Notes under the pieces: model-generated
What the model saw: the letters and a program-made list of their open reading frames with translations, nothing else
Database searches by the model: none
Told to the model about the DNA's origin: nothing
Translations under genes and position numbers: made by a program
Source of the DNA: Merluccius polli
Lineage: Eukaryota > Chordata > Actinopteri > Gadiformes > Merlucciidae
Length of the DNA: 64,000 nucleotides
Reading direction: 5' to 3'
Assembly (NCBI GenBank): GCA_030340625.1
Contig: JAOPHQ010005411.1
Span: 304,001-368,000 of the forward strand
In this document: positions 57,727-64,000 of the stretch, piece by piece
How the letters are laid out: the number at the start of each line of letters is the position of its first letter
How positions within the stretch are numbered: the stretch's first letter is position 1

Positions 57727-58830
57727 TTTTTTTTCTTTCCCGTTTTGTGTTCCATTTCACACGGTTTGCAATTGAGTTCACGGGGTTCCTCTGGCTGGTG
57801 GTGCTGCTGTTCACTCCTAACGTCACAGACTGGGGCTCCTTGGCTTGTTCTGTGTCTGTGTTCTGGGTTTCGCTGTCAGTCTCCACATGGTCACATGCGA
57901 CGGGCCAGTGGCCTGAGCTTCCGACCGGCGAAACATTCAGCAGCCTCCTGCTGCCGCAGTTAATTATTACTTGCGGCTTTTCTAACTCACTGCACGCTTC
58001 CACAAATGCATGCATTCATGCACGCAAGCGTGCACACAGACAAATATACAATGTGCACATGCAGACACACATATACGCGTGTGCACGCGCGCGCACACAC
58101 ACACACACATGCACGTGCACACATGTGCACACACATGCGCACACACACATACAGCACCTTGTGGCTACTGTATAAAGTAGACAGCAGTTTATACAGAGTG
58201 AAGACAATTTTCCAAAAGATTATCAAAGGCCCAAACATACGGTCGAATCCAAAAACTCTAAAGAAAAAAAAAACTTAAAAAAGGTGTAGGCCCCAAAACT
58301 TGCTGAGTGGACCAGAAAAAAAAGAGCCGATAGCACGAAAAAAAAACCCCAACAACTGGCTGGAAACACTTACTAGCCACTCTCCTCCGCTGTTTCAATC
58401 TACAAATAAACCCCAGAGAAGTTTCCAAAGCTGTGTGGAAGTGAGATGAGAGAGAGAAGGGGATTGGGGGAAAGAAAAACTAACCTTTAATTTGTCGTTC
58501 TCATGCTATGCGAACATACATACCTTCATCTCATCTACTGTTTCTCCAAGGACAGGCGTTTTCACCATGTGTGAAGATATTAAAGTGTAAGTAAACCCCC
58601 CCCCCCCCCCCCACTGTTTCAGCTCAAATTTGGACACTATGAGATTTAAAAAAATGTATTTTGGGCTGACAGTTCCAAGAAGGAGGGGAGGCGTGTTATC
58701 CCCATGGTTACGACCTACGCCAACTTTGTGAAACTGTTAATTGAAAAGTCATAGTCTCATTTCGAGAGCTTCAACCCTGTGGAAAAAATTATATTCAATA
58801 TCATATCTGTATGGAAAGAGACAGCTGTGG
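57727..58830. other. Non-coding; CA array and C run
   Basis: CA-rich array at 58030-58155, A runs at 58262-58272 and 58340-58347, and a C run at about 58596-58612 preceded by TTAAAGTGTAAGTAAAC, which is a recognisable dispersed-repeat end. Single-copy-looking sequence at 57727-58000 has open frames on both strands but no domain. Confidence 0.45.
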
Positions 58831-58890
58831 GCATCGGGGATCGAATCCAGAACCTTTTAGCTAGGAGTCCAGCACCCTAGTCTGTGCAAT
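58831..58890 (-). repeat. tRNA-like SINE remnant
   Basis: On the minus strand the sequence contains GGTTCTGGATTCGATCCCC, a recognisable polymerase III B box with T-loop, and upstream GACTAGGGTGCTGGACTCC, which resembles an A-box region. The acceptor stem is not intact, so this is a decayed tRNA-derived SINE head or a tRNA pseudogene. Confidence 0.4.
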
Positions 58891-59494
58891 CATAGTGTGA
58901 TACAATGTCACAAGCTGATATCAGCAATACATTATTTTTTAAAGTGATTTTTCTAAATTTGGCAAATTAAATAATTGATAGCCATGAAACCTAAAATCCT
59001 ATCTTCTGCAAGTATATCTTGATATATCGTATTAATGAAGCATTAATCTTAGTTTTGTTTTAAATTGTGTAACATTTGTTTCAAAATTTGTTTCATTCAT
59101 TTTTTTTTGACATTTTGTTTGTTTTCATTTTTTTCCAGGTTCGGTTCGGTTGTGTAAAACCCACTTTCCACGAATGAAGTCATTAATATGCAACAAGACT
59201 CCGCGGTGACGTTTGGTGGGACTTTGGCCCGTATATTCAGCAAGGTTAGCCATTTGTTAAAGACACAATTACCGTACAACACATTTCCACAGTGATGTGT
59301 TTTCCACTTTCTGGGTTGCAAGGTGTAGGTTATGTCCCTGTCGGAACTAGCACCTGGTATCACCACAAGAGACGAATAACACATGCAAGGTAAGAGCAAT
59401 GCTGCACATCCTCCCTATCAATCATCCAGTTTGAAGCGAGGACGTCGAGTTCATAAATAGTATTTGGTAATGTGCTTCTGTATGATCAAAGAGA
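58891..59494. other. Non-coding, nothing recognised
   Basis: AT-rich. No gene, RNA or repeat terminus was supported. Confidence 0.4.
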
Positions 59495-59709
59495 GTGAGT
59501 TAAACAGTATTAGCAATTCGGTTTTGATTTTGTTTATTTTTTTCTGCTGTAAAACTTCAATATCTAAGGCTGTCTTGCGTGGGCACATCTCACGGCCACA
59601 TGTGCGTCATCTGCACGGTATTTCTGAATACAAACAGAAACACAAGGTTGTTTTTGGATGTTTTTTGCAATACTTGCGAACAACTCAACTTGCACAAATG
59701 ATGACATAG
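59495..59709. repeat. 0.2-kb dispersed repeat, copy B
   Basis: Second copy of the 57513-57726 sequence, same orientation, about 1.98 kb away. Confidence 0.85.
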
Positions 59710-59996
59710 CTAGCAATTGTAGTTCTGTTCAGTATTCTTTACTATGAAGAACAGTAAAATCTGATGTTTTGGTCAGAATTAATGTTGTAAGGCAGTAGCA
59801 GAGCAAGCGCATGGTATCGTCGACTGAATTTCAATGTCACGTCTGCTCATCCAGATCGATGTCAAAGTCAATATGATGGGAACATTTAGAGCATTTTCAT
59901 ACTGAAGACATTTCCGTGACACACACGCACACACTTACACTCACACACGCACATGCATGCACATGCACATACACATGCACAAGCACATACACATGC

Positions 59997-60041
<45 letters not shown>

Positions 60042-60629
60042 ACAACATTCAGACTCATGGAGTACATTTCAGGGCAGGCCATTTAAAAATGAGCCCTGAA
60101 GTTCCAGGCGGTTGAACCCGTTTGATGCCCGGCAGAATGAACTTTGGCAGAGAAAACACAACATGGGCACCTGTGTTTGGAAAATTATGTAATGCTGAAG
60201 AAAGGCAAACAATACAATGGAGTCACCCAATCAAAACGTTGAGAAGAGCACTGGATGCATTAGAAAGACAGCTGAAGGGCCCATGCCCAAATAGGGGGCC
60301 GCTTTTATTGTGGTGCCCAAAAGCCTGAGAGGAAATTGTGTTTTTTTGGTAAGTGATGTGTTTTTTTGGTAACAGTGATAACTAATGTTTTATAAATGTA
60401 AACTGTTAAGGGAGGCACTACAAAACAAATGTGTTAATTCATTGGACAACAAAAAAGTACGGAAAATACTTCTAGCCTCTTTTTTGTCCTTGTTCCAATT
60501 TTGGTAACAAATATCTGACAGCTCGCAATGATGGACGTGAGAAGCAGAAGACAAAAAAAATGAAAAGTGAAAATAGAAAGCTTTGGAAGCAGTTATTGGG
60601 CTGGGGAGCAGATCTAAAACAGGGTGAAA
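59710..60629. other. Non-coding; CA array
   Basis: CA-rich array at 59918-60040, otherwise unrecognised. A short local repeat GTGTTTTTTTGGTAA occurs twice at 60338-60372. Confidence 0.45.
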
Positions 60630-61076
60630 GTAGCTCTTCTCTCCCTCTCCCCTCCTGCCCCACTTCTCCTCCTTGCCCTCATCTCTCCCCCTTCACCCCT
60701 TCCTTCAATTCCACCTCCTCCTCCTACTCCTTCAACCCATCTCCTCCTCTCTCCCCACCTCCTCACCACTCCTCCTCCACTTCCTTCTCCCCCCTCTCCC
60801 TCTCCTCCTACTCCTCCCCCCTCCTCCCCCCCCCCCTCCTCCTTGTCCTCCACCCCCATCCACCTACTCCTTCCTCCACCCCCCTCCTCCTTCCTCCAAC
60901 CCTCCTCCTCCTCCTCCTCCTCCTCCTCCTTCCTCCACCCCCCCATCCACCTCCACCTCTACCTCCTGCTCCCCCCTGTCCTTCACCCCCCCCCCCCCCC
61001 CCCCCCCCCTCCTCCTCCTCCTCCTCCACCCCCCATCCTCCTCCGACTCCCCCCCCTCCTCCTCCTCCTCCTCCCT
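60630..61076. repeat. Polypyrimidine (TCC-rich) tract, about 450 bp
   Basis: Almost pure C/T on the plus strand with many CTCCTCCTCC blocks and a C run at about 60988-61008. All long frames over it (proline/serine or glutamate/glycine rich) are repeat artefacts. Such tracts can form triplex structures. Confidence 0.95.
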
Positions 61077-61209
61077 AGTGCTGGGCTGGATTAGCATCAC
61101 GTCGTGGCCTCATGAGCCATGACATAAGAATGCTCATGGAACTCACACGCACGCTACATAGCGGCTGCTTCCGAATGAAACAGGAGACACACACACAAAC
61201 ACACACACA

Positions 61210-61245
<36 letters not shown>

Positions 61246-61494
61246 CAAAATTACTGGAACTTCATGGCTCTGCGGCCAGCGCACTGAGCCTGAACCTCAT
61301 CTCCTGACAAATGTGTGCACTGTTACTGAGTATGTTAGCCGTTAGCTCTGCCGTTAGCTCAGAGAGTCGAGTCATTGAAGAACCTCCAAAAACTTCCCTC
61401 CCGGTTTTTTTTAACAGCCAACCATAAATCGCCTAAATCTAAATTCGGGGCAATTGTTAAGCAAATGTACAGAATGAACACACACGCACATGCA

Positions 61495-61530
<36 letters not shown>

Positions 61531-62114
61531 TGTTCCTTCTTTGCTTGACAACTTCTGATCGCCAGAGTGTGTACCTGTCCCGAGAACGTGACAAAGTCCA
61601 GAGATCGGGAGAGGGATACTGATGCCAGGACGATGAGAAGGGCTAGGACACATTCTGTGCTGAGGAACTGGCTGTACAGCACAACAGAGACATTCACCTA
61701 TACGAGGGAGACCAGACGTCCCCTTTTCCAGGGACAGCCCCGGTTTCTGGTGGCCTGTCCCCAGCTGGACCTGTCCCCGGAAATGTCCCTGTTTAAAAAA
61801 ACATACATTTTTAAATGAGCAATCATAGGCTATCGATACAATATAGAATAAGGCTTGTATGAAGGCTTATACACCCCAGGACCCGTATAGAGACCCCAGA
61901 AACCCCAGCGGTGCTGTCTATCTAGCTGGGACATAAAAGCCTCCTCTAAATTGTCTAATTCCGGCTATCTGGCTTCAGGATCCTGCTACGGTGTGTTCAT
62001 ATCCTGTGTATTGTTGAGTGAGTGGTTTAATCGTTTCAGCAGATGCTTTTATCCAGAGAGACTTCGGCGGAGAATCGAACACCCAAACAACAAGACTATT
62101 CTGACCGCCCCCCT
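61077..62114. other. Non-coding; CA arrays and a possible transposon end
   Basis: CA-rich at 61188-61247 and 61478-61528. The segment 61705-61790 (ACCAGACGTCCCCTTTTCCA onward, with repeated CTGTCCCC) resembles a dispersed DNA-element end. No exon supported. Confidence 0.45.
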
Positions 62115-62119
62115 AAAAA
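62115..62119 (-). terminator. Polymerase III terminator of the tRNA-Arg gene
   Basis: TTTTT on the minus strand, one base after the tRNA 3' end. Confidence 0.85.
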
Positions 62120-62120
62120 G

Positions 62121-62193
62121 CGACCACGAAGGGACTCGAACCCTCAATCTTCTGATCCGAAGTCAGACGCCTTATCCATTAGGCCACGCAGTC
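62121..62193 (-). tRNA. tRNA-Arg (anticodon TCG)
   Basis: The 73-nt minus-strand sequence begins GACTGCGTGGCCTAATGG and ends CCCTTCGTGGTCG. The acceptor stem GACTGCG pairs with CGTGGTC using two G-T pairs, the anticodon stem TCTGA/TCAGA encloses CTTCGGA (anticodon TCG), and the T arm has GGTTCGAGTCC, which also serves as the B box. A TTTTT terminator follows at once. No intron. It decodes CGA arginine codons and looks functional. One change in the acceptor stem (T at position 4) still pairs with G. Confidence 0.95.
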
Positions 62194-64000
62194 ACTGTAC
62201 TTCAGTATTATTAGGATATATATATATAAATTATATATATTACATATTTTGTTGAATACTCAATTCTGATTGGTCAATTATGGCCGCTGCTATGGATTTC
62301 CATATTCTCAACTGTAGAATCCAACAGACTATTTTTCAAAGCAGAGCTATAAAATCATTTTTAAATCAATAAAATCAATTTTTGTTATAATGTCTGTCAA
62401 ATGATTGATTTCTTTACTGAGCAGCACCTGGTTGATTGGAAGTTCTGCATCACCCTGTCAGGGTTAATTTCGCAATAATGACCGGCTCGCTGTACATTAT
62501 GCCTCACATATAATGTACCACATTAGGGATTTATATCCACTGAACAATCAATGCATGGGGGAAGGCAGTCACCAGGGATTTTATACAGCTGGGAGGTTGT
62601 TTTACAAGTAACAAAGTAACTGTGTTCTGCAGAGAGGGGGAACTAAGTGTAACAAGTGTATACAAGAATTCAATACAAGATCGGTTTTTATATGATTAGA
62701 TATCAAAAGGTGTTGGTGCAAAGGGCAATCTAGGTGGAAATTAGAAAGCCACAACACACACACACACACACACACACCTTCTCACTCCCTACCTTTCTCA
62801 CACACACACTCGATGACACACTGTCCGAGCTTTTACCTCCTTGTGATTCCCAAAAACCTTTCAAGAATTATTCTTAGGAAATTGGCCTGCATTGACCCCT
62901 ACCACACCAGCTGCTATACTGCACCGATAAGGTCTTTATTGTTTATTTATTTATTTGTTCTGCCGTTTCAGGGGGGTAAGCCACATCCTTAATCCTCATA
63001 CAACAAACACACAGTCAAATGTACACTAGCACGCACACAACACATGAATGCACCCACATAAACACAAACACACCCACCCACGCAGACACACTTCCCTCAC
63101 ACACATGCAGACACACACACACACATACGCAGACGCACACACACACGTACATGTATGCAAACTAGCACTATAATGCAGGTTGTGTATATGTCACCTGGAA
63201 TGTGCAGCTTAATCTGTAGATATGTTAATACAATAACGCGTTAAATAGAAATAACTAATTTAATGCACTGAAAATACTAAAGCAAGTTCAACAAATGACA
63301 AAAGTACAATTGAAAACAGGATGGAAATAGAAAACCTACAGCTGTGCAATTGAACCACAATTACTCCATTACTGTCACGGCTTGCACAGGGCAGTGACCC
63401 CAAATGCAGCGATCAGACACAGGGAAGGTGCAAAAGGAAGCGTTACTTACATGAAAACACACAGACAACTTAAACACATTGAACACAGGTGTACGGAATT
63501 ACTAGTTAACACAGGTGACAAACATTACACTAAGGACACAAAGGAAAAAAAAATGGGCGTGAGTGGGGTTGGGGCAGGATCGTTACAATTAGGTTTACTA
63601 CAGCCCATAATAATTATAATTACAGTGCTATTGGGTACAAGCAGAGAGACCAGGTGTAGAACCCTTTAAATGCCTTTCTTCTTATTTTTTTAGGAAATGT
63701 CTAATGGCGGTGTTTTACACTTTGAAATTGTCCTGGTTTTTATTTGTGTAATCTTCTGTCTTGGCTGATGTGTGCTGGACTCAGAGCTTGCATGCCCACC
63801 GATGTACTGGGGCAGTTCTGTGAAGCAAGTTATATTACATTTTATTGGGAACAAATCATTTATTTTTTTTCCTGGAAAAAATGAGTGGATTTCTTTATGG
63901 TTCACTTTGTTCGGACCCCCGTTAACCTACCTGTTTTGCACTTGAAAAATATGCACGTGCACGGACAACCAGGGTGCAAGGGCATACACACACTTACACA
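62194..64000. other. Non-coding to the window end
   Basis: AT patch at 62218-62240, CA at 62755-62777 and 63003-63160. At 63375-63600 the sequence CACGGCTTGCACAGGGCAGTG onward looks like a dispersed element but its ends were not resolved. No exon supported. Confidence 0.45.

Noticed and set aside
57602..58015. A 137-codon minus-strand frame as a gene
   Set aside because: It overlaps an equally long plus-strand frame and its C-terminal third lies in a dispersed repeat; no domain recognised.
60560..61122. Long proline/serine-rich and glutamate/glycine-rich frames
   Set aside because: They translate the polypyrimidine tract in several frames at once, which no real gene would do.

Overview
This window looks like a teleost fish chromosome. 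The signs are spliced vertebrate-type coding exons, very long CA/GT, GA and AT microsatellites, several fish-type DNA transposons (Tc1/mariner, many hAT elements, TTAA-flanked foldback elements), a Tx1-clade LINE, an RTE-type LINE tail, and a pseudogene of an uncharacterised protein family that I associate with fish genomes. No bacterial operons, CRISPR arrays or phage genes are present.

Region by region. Positions 1-1500 are CpG-rich and carry a 33-bp minisatellite with a CCAAT box in each unit, probably a promoter region for a minus-strand gene leaving the window to the left. Positions 2002-9121 hold the only clearly intact protein gene, asb3 (ankyrin repeat and SOCS box protein 3), on the minus strand. 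I assembled nine coding exons with GT-AG junctions and matching phases, giving 571 codons plus a stop. Its introns are filled with transposons. One hAT element sits across the end of coding exon 6 and appears to supply the last 27 coding bases and the splice donor. This is the most interesting signal in the window. Positions 9122-14900 are intergenic (a CRE motif, simple repeats, old repeat fragments).

Positions 14930-21556 hold a decayed Tx1-clade LINE on the plus strand, with a zinc-knuckle ORF1 and an endonuclease/reverse transcriptase ORF2. Its endonuclease region is split by a BED-finger hAT fragment. Positions 21557-25060 are simple repeats and unrecognised sequence. Positions 25060-27060 are a LINE tail split by a nest of DNA transposons. 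Positions 27060-51180 are mostly single-copy-looking non-coding DNA with microsatellites, a perfect 35-bp-arm hairpin (39567-39658), short candidate conserved regulatory blocks (37.2-37.5 kb and 44.3-44.5 kb), a 117-bp hAT MITE and an RTE LINE tail.

Positions 51183-55170 contain a disrupted minus-strand gene of a multi-copy fish family, apparently with a CCAAT-rich promoter, a foldback element in one intron and a complete 1.1-kb hAT element upstream of its exons. Positions 55200-64000 are non-coding. They hold a 0.2-kb sequence repeated 2 kb apart, a tRNA-like SINE remnant, a 0.45-kb polypyrimidine tract and an intact tRNA-Arg(TCG) gene at 62121-62193.

The genes do not form a pathway. The asb3 product is expected to be a substrate-recognition subunit of a cullin-5 ubiquitin ligase; the rest is transposon biology, one tRNA and one pseudogene. 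I could not run similarity searches, so element family names rest on terminal repeats, target-site duplications and protein motifs that I can read directly.
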